A stretch of 62,513 nucleotides of DNA from Opitutus sp. GAS368 (GTDB lineage: Bacteria > Verrucomicrobiota > Verrucomicrobiia > Chthoniobacterales > Chthoniobacteraceae). The notes under the pieces were generated by a model that had not been told where the DNA came from, made no database searches, and saw only the letters and a list, made by a program, of their open reading frames with translations. Below, piece by piece: positions 7,309-16,672 of the stretch (position 1 is its first letter; each line of letters begins with the position of its first letter). The DNA lies in NCBI GenBank assembly GCA_943329925.2, contig CALQFT020000003.1:1-62513 (forward strand), in the 5' to 3' direction. The position numbers were made by a program, and so were the translations under genes.

Positions 7309-10300
7309 TTAATGCGCCAGCAGGGTGTTCTGAACGAGAGTATCCTCGGACTGGCGACGAGCCGGACCGTTACGATGCAGGAGCGCGAAGACTGCGGGAA
7401 CAAAAAAGAGCGTTGCGATTGTTGCGAGGAAGAGCCCGCCGATGACGGCGCGTGCCAGGGGAGCGTTTTGTTCGCCGCCTTCGCCTGAGCCCAGCGCCAT
7501 GGGAACCATGCCGATCATCATCGCCAAGGCCGTCATGATGACTGCGCGCAGTCGTGTGGAGCCGGCTTCCAAGGCGGCGTAGACGGGGGAAAGCCCCTCT
7601 GCCAATTGCTCGCGGGCGAAGCTTATAACCAAGACGGAATTCGCCGTGGCGACCCCCAGACTCATAATGGCGCCCATCAGTGCGGGGACGCTCAAGGGGG
7701 TTTGAGTCAGGTGCAACCCCCAGGCCACGCCAGCCGCCGCTCCAGGCAGCGCCATGATGATGACAAAGGGATCCAGCCAGCTCTGGAAGTTCACCACTAG
7801 TAAAAGATAAATGAGCACCACGGCTCCGCAGAGCCCCAAACCAAGAGCGAGGAAGCTCGTTCGCATCGTTTCCGCCTGCCCGCGCATTTCGATGAAAGAG
7901 CCGCGTGGCAAGTCTTTGCTAAAGCTGTCGAGGACCGGCTGGAGTTCGGAAAGCACGCTACCTAGATCCCTGCCGGCAACGCCTGCGTACACATCGATGA
8001 CGGGAAGAATGTTGTAGTGACTCAGGAGTGGCGCGGCTTGGGTGCGGTGTACGCTGGAGAGATTGCTGAGAAGTTGAACGTCGCCCTCCCCTGGCGCACT
8101 TCGCGTGATAGGGATGCTGGCCAGAGACTCCAACGAATTCATGGCGGCCTCGGGAGCGCGGAAATTTACGAGATATTGGACTCCAATTTTTTGGTTTAAC
8201 CAATAAATAGGCTGTACCTGACCGCTGCCGCTAAGGCTCAGCAAAATGGAGTTCGCTACATCTTTTTCGCTCAGGTTCATCAGGGCTGCTCGCTCGCGAT
8301 CGACGTTGATTTGAAGGCGCGGAAGGTCGGCTGGCTGCTGGATACGCACATCGACTATTCCGGGAATGGAGCGGATGCGGTCTGAGATTTTTGCGGCAAT
8401 GAGTCTGTTGCCGTCCTGATCGCGGCCTCGCACCTGAATGTCAAAGGGGGCCGGGAGGCCGAAGTTGAGCGTCTGGCTGATGATGTCGGCGGGAAGGAAG
8501 TAAAAGAGGGTGCTCGGGAATTCGCGGTTGAGGCGGTCTCGCAACTGGCGTTCGTACTCGAAGGTTGGGGCGTGGCCGGCTTTGAGGGAAATCAGGACAT
8601 CGGAGTCGCCGGTGCCTAGCAGACCGTTGTTGGAATAACTCAGGCTGATACCTGAATTGGGGATGCCCATGTTGTCGAGGATGCCGTCCAAGTCTCTTTC
8701 TGGTATAACTTTGCGGATGGTTTCTTCAACCTTCTCCACCAACTGGGCCGTCTCCTCGATGCGCGTCCCTGACCGGGCGCGCAGATGGAGGCGGATCTGG
8801 CCGCTGTCGACCAAGGGGAAAAAGTCTCGTCCCAAAAGGGGCAAAATAAACATGGAACCGCCGCACATGAGGAGGAAGATGGCGGAAAAAATTGCACGCC
8901 TTTCCAGACAAGCGCTCAGACAGTAGCGGTAGAGCTGCCTGAATCGCTCGAAGCCATGATCAAAGGCGCGTTGAAAAAGGGCGAAGGGGCGGAGTAAGCC
9001 GCCCGGCAACGCACCCGTTCCGTGGCCTGCGTAAGAGCTGTTGCGATAGAACCATTGCACCATTGTCGGAATGATGGTGCGCGAAAGCACGTAGCTCGCG
9101 AGCATCGCGAAGACGACGGCTTCTGCCAGCGGCACAAACAAGTAGCGCGCCACTCCGCTGAGAAAAAACATAGGAACGAACACAATGCAGATACACAGCG
9201 TGGAGACCAGCGCCGGAAGCGCGATTTCCTCTGCTCCATCCAGAATTGCTTGGGTAAGAGGCTTGCCCATAGCCATTTGTCTGTGCACGTTTTCGATCTC
9301 GACGGTGGCGTCATCCACCAAAATGCCCACAGCTAGAGCCAAGCCGCCAAGTGTCATGAGGTTGATTGTCTCTCCGAGCGCGCTAAGAATGGCGATCGAA
9401 CTGAGCACCGCCAGCGGGATGGAAAGCGCGATGATCACAGTGCTGCGCCACGACCCGATGAAGAGCAAAATCATGAGTGCGGTTAGAGCGGCCGCCACGA
9501 CACCCTCGTGCAACACGCCTTGGATGGCGGCGTGTACGAATCTGGATTGGTCGGCGAATTCCTTCACCACCAGATCAGTGGAGACTGTGGAAAGCGCCTT
9601 GGGCATCTCCGCTTTCACTCCCTCGACAACCTTCAAAGTGGAGGCCATGCCGCTCTTCATAATGGTGAGCAGCACCCCGCGGGTGCCGTTGTGCCGCACT
9701 ACGTTGGTCTGGGGTTGGGAGCCGTCGCGAACCTGACCGACTTCCTTTAATCGGATTATCGTCCCGCCCACCGTACGCACGGGGACTTCGTTGAGCTCCT
9801 CCAAAAGTCTGGGGCTTACGTTGACTTCTACATCGTATTCGGTGTCGCCAACTTTGGCGGTGCCGCTGGGCATGATTAGGCTTTGGTTACTCACTGCGTT
9901 GACTACATCCTGCGCAGTCATTCCTCGTGCCTTCAGTGCGGTGAGATCTAAATCCACCGACACGACCCTTGTGCGGCCACCGTAGGGCCAAGGGATTTGA
10001 GCGCCTTGGACAGTCACAATGGCGGTTCGAATCTGGTTGAGTGTTATGTCGTAAATCTCTCCTTCAGATAAGGTTTTGCTTGTGATGGAATACTGAAGCA
10101 CAGGCACAGTGGAGGCGCTGTAGCGAATCACCAGCGGCGGGGGTTGCCCCGGCGGCATCAAGCGGGTGACGGTTTGGGCAACGGCCGTAATCTGGGCGAC
10201 GGCGCCGTCCACGGACGCGCCTTCGCGCAAAAAGACTTTGATGATTCCCACGCCACTGTAGGAGTTGGACTCGATGTGCTCGATGTCGTTGACCGTCGCC

Positions 10301-10515
10301 GAAAGCGAACGTTCGTGGACGTAGAGAATGCGCTGCTCAATTTCCTGCGCATTCAGTCCGGCATACTGCCAGATGACTGATACCACGGGGATGTTGATGG
10401 ACGGAAAGATGTCCGTGGGGGTACGCAACAACACGAAAGGGGTCAGCAGCAACAGGGCGAGAGCCGCGACCACGAAAGTGTAGGGGCGACGAAGCGCCAA
10501 GCGTACTATCCACAT
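7309..10515 (-). CDS. RND family efflux transporter, inner-membrane pump
   Basis: A 1068-aa AcrB/MdtB-like proton-driven pump. It has one N-terminal helix, a large periplasmic loop, a helix bundle with the TM4 motif GGLALAVGILVDDATVEIEN (the proton-relay Asp pair), a second periplasmic loop, and a second bundle with MGAIMSLGVATANSVLVISF. It matches hydrophobic/amphiphilic efflux (HAE) pumps better than metal pumps. No membrane-fusion adaptor or TolC-like gene is adjacent, so partners must be encoded elsewhere. It sits between trxB (36 bp upstream) and rimO (11 bp downstream), an odd mixture for one transcript. Substrate unknown. Confidence 0.92.
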   Translation of the reverse strand: MWIVRLALRRPYTFVVAALALLLLTPFVLLRTPTDIFPSINIPVVSVIWQYAGLNAQEIEQRILYVHERSLSATVNDIEHIESNSYSGVGIIKVFLREGASVDGAVAQITAVAQTVTRLMPPGQPPPLVIRYSASTVPVLQYSITSKTLSEGEIYDITLNQIRTAIVTVQGAQIPWPYGGRTRVVSVDLDLTALKARGMTAQDVVNAVSNQSLIMPSGTAKVGDTEYDVEVNVSPRLLEELNEVPVRTVGGTIIRLKEVGQVRDGSQPQTNVVRHNGTRGVLLTIMKSGMASTLKVVEGVKAEMPKALSTVSTDLVVKEFADQSRFVHAAIQGVLHEGVVAAALTALMILLFIGSWRSTVIIALSIPLAVLSSIAILSALGETINLMTLGGLALAVGILVDDATVEIENVHRQMAMGKPLTQAILDGAEEIALPALVSTLCICIVFVPMFFLSGVARYLFVPLAEAVVFAMLASYVLSRTIIPTMVQWFYRNSSYAGHGTGALPGGLLRPFALFQRAFDHGFERFRQLYRYCLSACLERRAIFSAIFLLMCGGSMFILPLLGRDFFPLVDSGQIRLHLRARSGTRIEETAQLVEKVEETIRKVIPERDLDGILDNMGIPNSGISLSYSNNGLLGTGDSDVLISLKAGHAPTFEYERQLRDRLNREFPSTLFYFLPADIISQTLNFGLPAPFDIQVRGRDQDGNRLIAAKISDRIRSIPGIVDVRIQQPADLPRLQINVDRERAALMNLSEKDVANSILLSLSGSGQVQPIYWLNQKIGVQYLVNFRAPEAAMNSLESLASIPITRSAPGEGDVQLLSNLSSVHRTQAAPLLSHYNILPVIDVYAGVAGRDLGSVLSELQPVLDSFSKDLPRGSFIEMRGQAETMRTSFLALGLGLCGAVVLIYLLLVVNFQSWLDPFVIIMALPGAAAGVAWGLHLTQTPLSVPALMGAIMSLGVATANSVLVISFAREQLAEGLSPVYAALEAGSTRLRAVIMTALAMMIGMVPMALGSGEGGEQNAPLARAVIGGLFLATIATLFFVPAVFALLHRNGPARRQSEDTLVQNTLLAH

Positions 10516-10551
10516 ATGCGGGGTGTGTGTGCAGCCTTGTGCTGCGTGGGA

Positions 10552-11472
10552 CTAACTGTGATGCGAGAGGTAACGCTCTGCGTCTAGGGCCGCAGCGCAC
10601 CCCTGGCCGGCTGCTGTAATAGCTTGGCGGTAAGTACGGTCTGCAACGTCGCCGGCCGCAAAGACTCCGGGAATATTGGTGTGTGTGAACTTGTGTTGGA
10701 TGAGATAACCGTCGGCGTCCATGTCCAGCTTGCCCTTGAACGGCGTTGTGTTCGGCGTGTGGCCGATTGCAACGAAAACGCATTTCACTTCAAGTTCGCG
10801 ATCCGCTCCCGTGACGGTGTCCTTGAGTAGTACGCCGCGCATCTCGCCTTCTGCGTCGGTGAGATATTCGGTGGGGGCGCTGTTCCACAAGATCTCGACT
10901 TTGGGATGGTTGATGGCGCGATCTGCCATGATCTTGGAGGCACGTAGAGAGTCCCGACGATGGATGAGATAGACCTTCGAGGCGAAGCGTGTCAGGAACG
11001 TGGCTTCCTCGCAGGCGGAGTCGCCCCCACCCACGACGCATACGGGACCATTGCGGTAAAAGGCGCCGTCGCAGGTGGCGCAGGAGGTTAGTCCATGGCC
11101 AATGCGCGCCTTTTCGTCTGGTAGGCCGAGCCATTTGGCAGATGCGCCCGAGGCGATGATGAGCGTCTCGGTTTCCAGCCAGTGGCCATCCACCTTTAAG
11201 CGAACATGGCCCTCAGCGGGCTCGAATCCGGTGACGGTGCTGTACTCAAACCTAGCTCCAAAACGCTCCGCCTGCGACTTCATTCCCATTATAAGATCGG
11301 GTCCGTCAATCCCTTGAGGGAATCCTGGGAAGTTCTCCACAAGCGTGGTGGTGGAGAGTTGGCCGCCCGGTTCGTGGCCTTCCAAAACGAGGGGAGCAAA
11401 ATTTGCGCGAGAGGCGTAGATCGCCGCGGTCAGGCCTGCACATCCTGTGCCTATAATGATCATCTTTTCCAT
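10552..11472 (-). CDS. trxB: thioredoxin-disulfide reductase
   Basis: TrxB passes electrons from NADPH through FAD to thioredoxin. The 306-aa chain has the N-terminal FAD-binding motif GTGCAGLTAA (residues 8-17), the redox pair CATC at 131-134, the NADPH motif GGGDSACEEA, and the C-terminal GVFAAGDVADRTYRQAITAAG. One oddity is that residue 11 is Cys where most family members have Pro (GSGPAG). Whether it matters for FAD redox chemistry is unknown. It is first in the presumed trxB-RND-rimO transcript. Confidence 0.94.
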   Translation of the reverse strand: MEKMIIIGTGCAGLTAAIYASRANFAPLVLEGHEPGGQLSTTTLVENFPGFPQGIDGPDLIMGMKSQAERFGARFEYSTVTGFEPAEGHVRLKVDGHWLETETLIIASGASAKWLGLPDEKARIGHGLTSCATCDGAFYRNGPVCVVGGGDSACEEATFLTRFASKVYLIHRRDSLRASKIMADRAINHPKVEILWNSAPTEYLTDAEGEMRGVLLKDTVTGADRELEVKCVFVAIGHTPNTTPFKGKLDMDADGYLIQHKFTHTNIPGVFAAGDVADRTYRQAITAAGQGCAAALDAERYLSHHS

Positions 11473-11623
11473 GAGAAGACTGAAGAGTAAGGTATGAAGG
11501 GCGATACTAGCAAACGGGATCCGTGACTGCGGAGATATCTGGTGGCAGGATCTCCGGAAGCCCCGTTCTCAAAGCGCATTGCGAGGGAATCGCTAAAAGC
11601 CTTCAGTCCTCGGAGAGCCAAGG

Positions 11624-12706
11624 CTACTTCGTACGCAGATCCATTCGCGTGGTGGCTTCGGGCGGAACGGGTTGGCCAACTTCCTCCACCGGGGAAGTAA
11701 ATAAGTAGCGCCATACAGCGTCCTGCACATAATTTCCGGCGGCATCGCGGGGGGAGTTCTTGGCATTGGGCGTTACGAAGCCGTGAGCGCGCGCGGCGTC
11801 ACCTTTGACGTCTCCAGCGGTGGTCAGACGGCGGGAGTGGCCGTAGGGAGGCTTGGCTTCATCTGTGTTAACGACTGGTCCGAATTTGTTGAGCCCCAGT
11901 AGAATCCATGATCTCGGATAATGGTCGGCTGACCATCCTCCGTCCAATACATGACTGTATCCAAAAAACCGGTTTGTGGCAGTCGCGGAGGTCAATCCTT
12001 GCCAGGATTCGTATTGGTCTCGTGGTCCGCAAAACATCACGCAGCGATCCACTCGCTGTTGGATGGCGAAACGCGCCGAGGAAGTCGCTCCGTGTGAGGA
12101 ACCTGAGATAATGACTTTCTCCCAGTTCAACCCAGTGCCGTCCTTGGTGAGAAAATATTCCCAGCCGCCTTCGGGGTTGGTTTTGGCGAGCCATTTTACG
12201 AATTGAAAGGCACGTTCCATCATGGAGTCTGGTTTCGGGATGGAAACGGACTCGCTGGCGTCGATGCCGGTAGTGGCTTCCAGCCGGATGTTGCCGAGGT
12301 ATTGGGAGTCGGCGGGGGCGGGTTCCTTGTTAAGTTTAGAAAACCAGCCATTGGCGTAACTAACTTGGATTGCGTGCAGTCCGTAACTGTTAAGCCGCTC
12401 GAAAAGGGCGGCATTGTAGCCCATCAACCACACGACTAGCTTGCCCTGCGCTGCAACGCGGGTGTCGACGTTGGCATGTTCAGTATCTGCGGGCTTGCCG
12501 TCTTTTTCGAACAGGAAATTGATCTCGGGATGGGGTTGGGCCTTGGGGTCCAGCTCGCTGGCGCGCGCCGTGAGGTCATACGCTTTGGGTGCTGAATCGT
12601 GGTAAATGAGCGCAGGCTTCGCGCTTGAGGGCTCGGCCGCGAGGGCGGCGGAGGTTTGGAGTACCGCGAGGACGCAAAGCGTGAGGTGGTGGGAAGAAAT
12701 TTTCAT
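11624..12706 (-). CDS. secreted alpha/beta-hydrolase-like protein (BPSS1187-like)
   Basis: A 360-aa protein with a clear signal peptide (MKISSHHLTLCVLAVLQTSA, cleaved near ALAAEP). The segment VIISGSSHGATSSARFA holds a G-x-S-x-G nucleophile elbow of the alpha/beta-hydrolase fold, and later DHYPRSWILLG and GHSRRL could supply acid and histidine. The overall wording recalls the BPSS1187 group of uncharacterised exported proteins, by memory only. Expected location is the periplasm or outside the cell; substrate unknown. The ATG at 12706 is preferred over the in-frame ATG at 12751 because it starts directly at the signal peptide. Confidence 0.75.
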   Translation of the reverse strand: MKISSHHLTLCVLAVLQTSAALAAEPSSAKPALIYHDSAPKAYDLTARASELDPKAQPHPEINFLFEKDGKPADTEHANVDTRVAAQGKLVVWLMGYNAALFERLNSYGLHAIQVSYANGWFSKLNKEPAPADSQYLGNIRLEATTGIDASESVSIPKPDSMMERAFQFVKWLAKTNPEGGWEYFLTKDGTGLNWEKVIISGSSHGATSSARFAIQQRVDRCVMFCGPRDQYESWQGLTSATATNRFFGYSHVLDGGWSADHYPRSWILLGLNKFGPVVNTDEAKPPYGHSRRLTTAGDVKGDAARAHGFVTPNAKNSPRDAAGNYVQDAVWRYLFTSPVEEVGQPVPPEATTRMDLRTK

Positions 12707-12838
12707 CGGGGCGAGGAACGCGTGGAGTTTGGGGCTGGTAATCTGGGTCATGAAGACAACTCCGTTCCGGCTCTGGGATTAGCAAAGATCTCCGAACTAT
12801 TGGCATGATAAAACGCGCTGCGATGCCGTTGGTGGCTG

Positions 12839-13369
12839 ATGCAATGCGGCTTCCAACCAGAACTTAAATTTTGGATCATCGCCGTGCTTTCCAAAAGGTC
12901 GCAGAGAGGCTTGTTTGTTTGGATGTGCGCGTCGTTTGAGTCTTTGGGAAAGCAGTTTCGACCGGGCCGTATTGTCTCCGCTTGGGTCGGGCAGCGGGTC
13001 GAGAGCGCGGTTTGGAGCGGCTTTGCACGCAGCGAAATCCTCCCTTGGTGGCTGGGAAAAGGGTGTCGCAAGGTGGATATTCCTGCATCGCGTTTTGCTG
13101 AGCGTTCGCGCCATGATGGTCGAATGCACTGGGCGGATATATCCGCCGGGTTGGTCATTCGCGGCTTATGGGATTCAGGCGAGGAGGCTAAGGACTCGGG
13201 CGGTACCGTGCCAAGACTTTGGATCGTCACCCGGCAATCTTCTCCGGTTGAAAAGGAAACCTTCGGGCACGAACGGATGCCCCTTTTGGAAGCGCCTCTT
13301 TTTTCCGCTGACCCCATCGAACCGGTGATCGATCTCGCGCCACCATCTCCGCAGATGGAATTGTTTTGA
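12839..13369 (+). CDS. unknown protein, faint resemblance to SRAP/HMCES (YedK) family
   Basis: A 176-aa frame. Its third residue is Cys (MQCG). The segment VDIPASRFAERSRHDGRMHW (about 79-98) lines up with the YedK run 'cliPadgfyEW....kqpy'. GLVIRGLWDSG followed by LWIVTRQSS, and then FGHERMPLL (His144), resemble the 'FlIvT......iHdRMPvil' block. In YedK the matching Cys2, Glu105 and His160 trap abasic DNA. Here Cys is one position later and the conserved Asn region is not visible. This could be a diverged family member or chance. The frame ends with an acidic tail PPSPQMELF. No clear ribosome-binding site is seen. If it is not a gene, 12707-13474 is empty. Confidence 0.5.
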   Translation: MQCGFQPELKFWIIAVLSKRSQRGLFVWMCASFESLGKQFRPGRIVSAWVGQRVESAVWSGFARSEILPWWLGKGCRKVDIPASRFAERSRHDGRMHWADISAGLVIRGLWDSGEEAKDSGGTVPRLWIVTRQSSPVEKETFGHERMPLLEAPLFSADPIEPVIDLAPPSPQMELF

Positions 13370-13385
13370 GTGCCCACGAGCACTC
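13368..13385. terminator. small hairpin between convergent genes
   Basis: GAGTGC and GCACTC form a perfect 6-bp stem with a 6-base loop, starting at the stop codon of the plus-strand ORF and about 90 bp before the end of the large minus-strand gene. There is no T-run, so terminator function is weakly supported. Confidence 0.2.
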
Positions 13386-13474
13386 TGGCCGGGACGACTC
13401 CCCGTGAGCAAATGCAGCGAGCCAGCCGCCTGGGGGGAGGAATCCCGCATCTTTACCGGAGGTTTTTCTGGTCC

Positions 13475-16400
13475 CTACTGGACGATCATTTTCCCGTTCA
13501 TGATCACCCAGTGCCCTGGAAATGTGCACACAAACGGATAAACGCCCGGCTCAATGGGAGCGTTAAAGCGGAGAACTGTGCCTGTGTTTGGATCAAGCAA
13601 CTTTGTGGCTTGCAGAATTTTATCGGAGGGAGGAATGAAGTTCTTGAGAATCCCGCCCGGGTCCTTCGCCATCTCGTTAGCCGCTACCCCTACTTCCTCA
13701 AGCGCGCCCGGTTGGACGATGAGAAAGTTATGCTGCATGAGGTCGGGGTTGCTAATGATGAGCTTCAAAGGCTGTCCGGATTTCACGGTGAATTCATTTG
13801 GTGTGAACAGCATCCGCTCTGGAATGGTGGCTATTTCGATGTTGGCAATATCCTTGGCTGCGTCGAAAGCGATCTCCTGGGCATTGTGCGGCTTACGATC
13901 AAGGAGTAGCTTGTCAGGTCGAGTAGCCTTCTTTAGGAAAGCATTTATCATCAATGACATGGCTGGATCCTGCTCCCACTGGGAGCGCAGCATTTCCGAG
14001 CCAAATGCGGTGACAGTGGCATAGCGCAAATGATCGCTCATCGGGCTGTGCATCACGGGCATTACAGCGTCAAAGGCTGCTCGGGAGCCGACATAGCTTG
14101 CCGAGATGACGGCCTCCAAACGTACCAAGCCGACCGGGTCGGCAGCCGCCTTTGCGAGAGCGGCCGCGCCGCCATCCTCGAACTTGTCGTGCCAGTGGCG
14201 AAGCATTCTCGCCGCCGCCGCTCGTGCGTGATGCTCCTCGCAATTAAGCAGTTCTGTGAGCAACTCCGGCCGGAACTCACCCAGTCCACGGAACATCCAA
14301 AGCGCTTCCACTTGGTGATGGCGGCGCCGAGGATCTTTCGCGTCCAGCTCAGCAACCCAGTGATCAAGAGCGGCCGTGACCTCCACTGAACCTCTCTCGC
14401 GCAGTTCTCGTTTTGCCCAATACCGGAGCCGGTACTCCGGCAGTTTGAGCTGAGCCAGCAGCGAATCCACCGATGCCCCAACCACCACCGGCGCGGTGGG
14501 GAGCGGGGCGCCTTTTGGGGTTATGCGCCAGATGCGGCCCGAAGTGCGGTCCCGGCGTGGATCTCGCAAAGAATACTGGGCGTGGCCTTTAATGGGATTA
14601 TACCAGTCGCAGAGGAAGAGCTCGCCGCGCGGACTGAAGGCAAGATCGACGGGGATGAAACTCAAGTTTTCGGAGAAGAGGAGGTCGCTGATAAACTTTT
14701 CTTCGAAGTGGTCGTCGAACTCTATCCACTGATGGAGTTCGATTTTGTTGGTGGGCTTGTAGCGGGCCTTGATGAAGCAGCCCTGCAATTCAGCCGGCCA
14801 GTTTGGAAAGTCGATGAACTCCTGGCCGCAGGTCCCTGAATAGGAAGGAAGTTTTCCGGCAGCGGGATGTTGTTGGGGATAAGGTGGATTCGTTGCGTGA
14901 AAAGCGTTTGCAAAGATCGGATGGCTCGCGACGTGATTGCCCCAATCATCAAATGTAACTCCCCACGGATTGGTGCTCGGATAACTCCCGAACGTTGTGA
15001 GCCGCTGACTGAAGGGGGAGAATTGAAACCAGCCGCTGTTTTGTAGTCGTACCGGTCCGTAGGCCGTTTCCACCTGCGAATGGTGAAAGATGGATTCGCG
15101 CATGAGTAGATCCCCGTCAGGCGTCCAGACAAAGTCGTGGAGGGCGTGGTGGCTGTCCTCGGTGCCGAAGCCAGCGAGAAGCTTCTCGCGATGATTCGCT
15201 CTTCCTTCGCCCGTTGTATCCTCAATCAAAGTAAGATACGGCTGCTCTGAGACGTAGATGCCGCGCTTTGTGAGTTCAAAGGAAAGCGGAATGTGTACGT
15301 GGTCGGCCCAGACTGTGCATTTGTCAGCCTTCCCATCGTGATCGGTGTCCTCGAGGATGATCACCTTGTCGCTCGGTTCGCCGCCGGGATACACGTGTGG
15401 GTACGTGGTGGAGCAGGCGACCCACAATCGGCCTTTGTTGTCCCAGCGCATCTGGATGGGCTTTGCGAGATCTGGGAATTGTTCTTCGGATGCGAAAAGG
15501 TTGATGTCAAATCGGTTGTCGACTCTGAACGCTTTTTTCTCCTGCTCCGGATCCAGCCATTCGTTGGCGCCCCTGGCATTCGAGACGGTCTCCAGTGGGG
15601 GCAGATTGGAATCGTCTACAGCGCTTAGCGGGGTGGATTTGCCCTGAGCAAGATCCCAGATCCGCCTCTCGCGATTCGCAGTGAGAAGGTCGAAGTTTCG
15701 CATCGCGGGCAGGAAGTCGAGATAACCGTAATCTTTGCGCCGGCCGCCGGTGTAGTAGAAGCTGTTGAGTGGACGATACCTACGGAAGTACTGGACATTT
15801 TTGTCAACGACCGCCTCACGTAAGGCCTCATTCGCAGCGGGCGGGGATGCCTGAAAAAGGCTGCGGTAGATGCGCTCGGATACCAGCGCGTCACCTGATT
15901 TAGTGAGATGCACCCCGTTGATGGTGAGTGGGTTGTCTTGATGTTGCGCGCCGCTGGTGAAATGAAAGAGGTCAATGAACGCCACATTCTGTGCGTTGCA
16001 AACCTCCTCCATGGCAAACGAGTAGGCCTCGATGTTGGCGTTGTTGAGATCAGCGGCGGGGATGCCCGGCAGGTTCTCGCAGGCCGTGGGCGAGAGCAGC
16101 ACGAGCTGCGGGCTTGTCTTTCCGTTGAAGGCGCTGCCCTTAACCGACTGGACCCATTCTGTTAAGCGGACTTTAAAGGAATCCAATTTTTCAAGCCCAC
16201 CGAAAGATTCGTTGAATCCGAATGCCGCGATGATGATGTCTATTTTCTCGTGGGTGAGATGCTGGAAAAGCGAGGCGAAGTTCTCGGGACGGGGCTGCAG
16301 GTCGACTTCGTCGGCGGACCAAGCGAGATGGCGGATTACGAGTTCGTCTTGGGGACAGGACAGATGCAGTGCTGATTCAAGGTGACCGAAGTCTTGTGCG

Positions 16401-16672
16401 CGCTCAAGCAACATGTTGCCGACAAACGCAATCCGATTGCCTTTGTGGAGCACCAGAGGAAGGACCGTATCCTCCGGCGTAGCGGGCAATGGATAGGGGG
16501 CGGTGTTCTGATAAATTCCAAAGTGGGCAAGCGCTGGATCGTCTGGAATTTGAGGAAGGGCCGTCGCCGGCTTGGCTGGCTTTTGGGCGAGGGCGAAGGA
16601 GGCGCCTGCAAGCCAGCTGATGGTCAACCAAAGCGAGTATCGTGCGCGTAGAGCGGAAAATGGGGTAGGCAT
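13475..16672 (-). CDS. secreted SGNH / dehydrogenase beta-propeller / HEAT / cupredoxin multidomain protein
   Basis: A 1065-aa exported protein. In order: a signal peptide (about 1-29); an SGNH-hydrolase-like domain (about 70-285) whose first block reads IAFVGNMLLER instead of GDS; a six-bladed-propeller dehydrogenase-like domain (about 385-740, with DNKGRLWVACSTTYPHVYPG, DTDHDGKADK and SPRGELFLCDWYNP); HEAT-like repeats (about 755-900); and a C-terminal cupredoxin domain (about 950-1065) with LMQHNFLIV and FVCTFPGHW followed by MNGKMIV. These supply the His, Cys, His and Met of a type 1 copper site. Such proteins are abundant in Verrucomicrobiota and Planctomycetes. They are thought to act in periplasmic polysaccharide or sugar oxidation, but substrates are unproven. 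A blue-copper domain here takes the place of the cytochrome c domain of sister proteins. Confidence 0.88.
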   Translation of the reverse strand: MPTPFSALRARYSLWLTISWLAGASFALAQKPAKPATALPQIPDDPALAHFGIYQNTAPYPLPATPEDTVLPLVLHKGNRIAFVGNMLLERAQDFGHLESALHLSCPQDELVIRHLAWSADEVDLQPRPENFASLFQHLTHEKIDIIIAAFGFNESFGGLEKLDSFKVRLTEWVQSVKGSAFNGKTSPQLVLLSPTACENLPGIPAADLNNANIEAYSFAMEEVCNAQNVAFIDLFHFTSGAQHQDNPLTINGVHLTKSGDALVSERIYRSLFQASPPAANEALREAVVDKNVQYFRRYRPLNSFYYTGGRRKDYGYLDFLPAMRNFDLLTANRERRIWDLAQGKSTPLSAVDDSNLPPLETVSNARGANEWLDPEQEKKAFRVDNRFDINLFASEEQFPDLAKPIQMRWDNKGRLWVACSTTYPHVYPGGEPSDKVIILEDTDHDGKADKCTVWADHVHIPLSFELTKRGIYVSEQPYLTLIEDTTGEGRANHREKLLAGFGTEDSHHALHDFVWTPDGDLLMRESIFHHSQVETAYGPVRLQNSGWFQFSPFSQRLTTFGSYPSTNPWGVTFDDWGNHVASHPIFANAFHATNPPYPQQHPAAGKLPSYSGTCGQEFIDFPNWPAELQGCFIKARYKPTNKIELHQWIEFDDHFEEKFISDLLFSENLSFIPVDLAFSPRGELFLCDWYNPIKGHAQYSLRDPRRDRTSGRIWRITPKGAPLPTAPVVVGASVDSLLAQLKLPEYRLRYWAKRELRERGSVEVTAALDHWVAELDAKDPRRRHHQVEALWMFRGLGEFRPELLTELLNCEEHHARAAAARMLRHWHDKFEDGGAAALAKAAADPVGLVRLEAVISASYVGSRAAFDAVMPVMHSPMSDHLRYATVTAFGSEMLRSQWEQDPAMSLMINAFLKKATRPDKLLLDRKPHNAQEIAFDAAKDIANIEIATIPERMLFTPNEFTVKSGQPLKLIISNPDLMQHNFLIVQPGALEEVGVAANEMAKDPGGILKNFIPPSDKILQATKLLDPNTGTVLRFNAPIEPGVYPFVCTFPGHWVIMNGKMIVQ

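Noticed and set aside
12748-13383. A 211-codon minus-strand frame opposite the SRAP-like ORF
   Set aside because: Composition is Ser/Pro/Arg-rich without motif or plausible start; the plus-strand frame over the same DNA has the more protein-like sequence.
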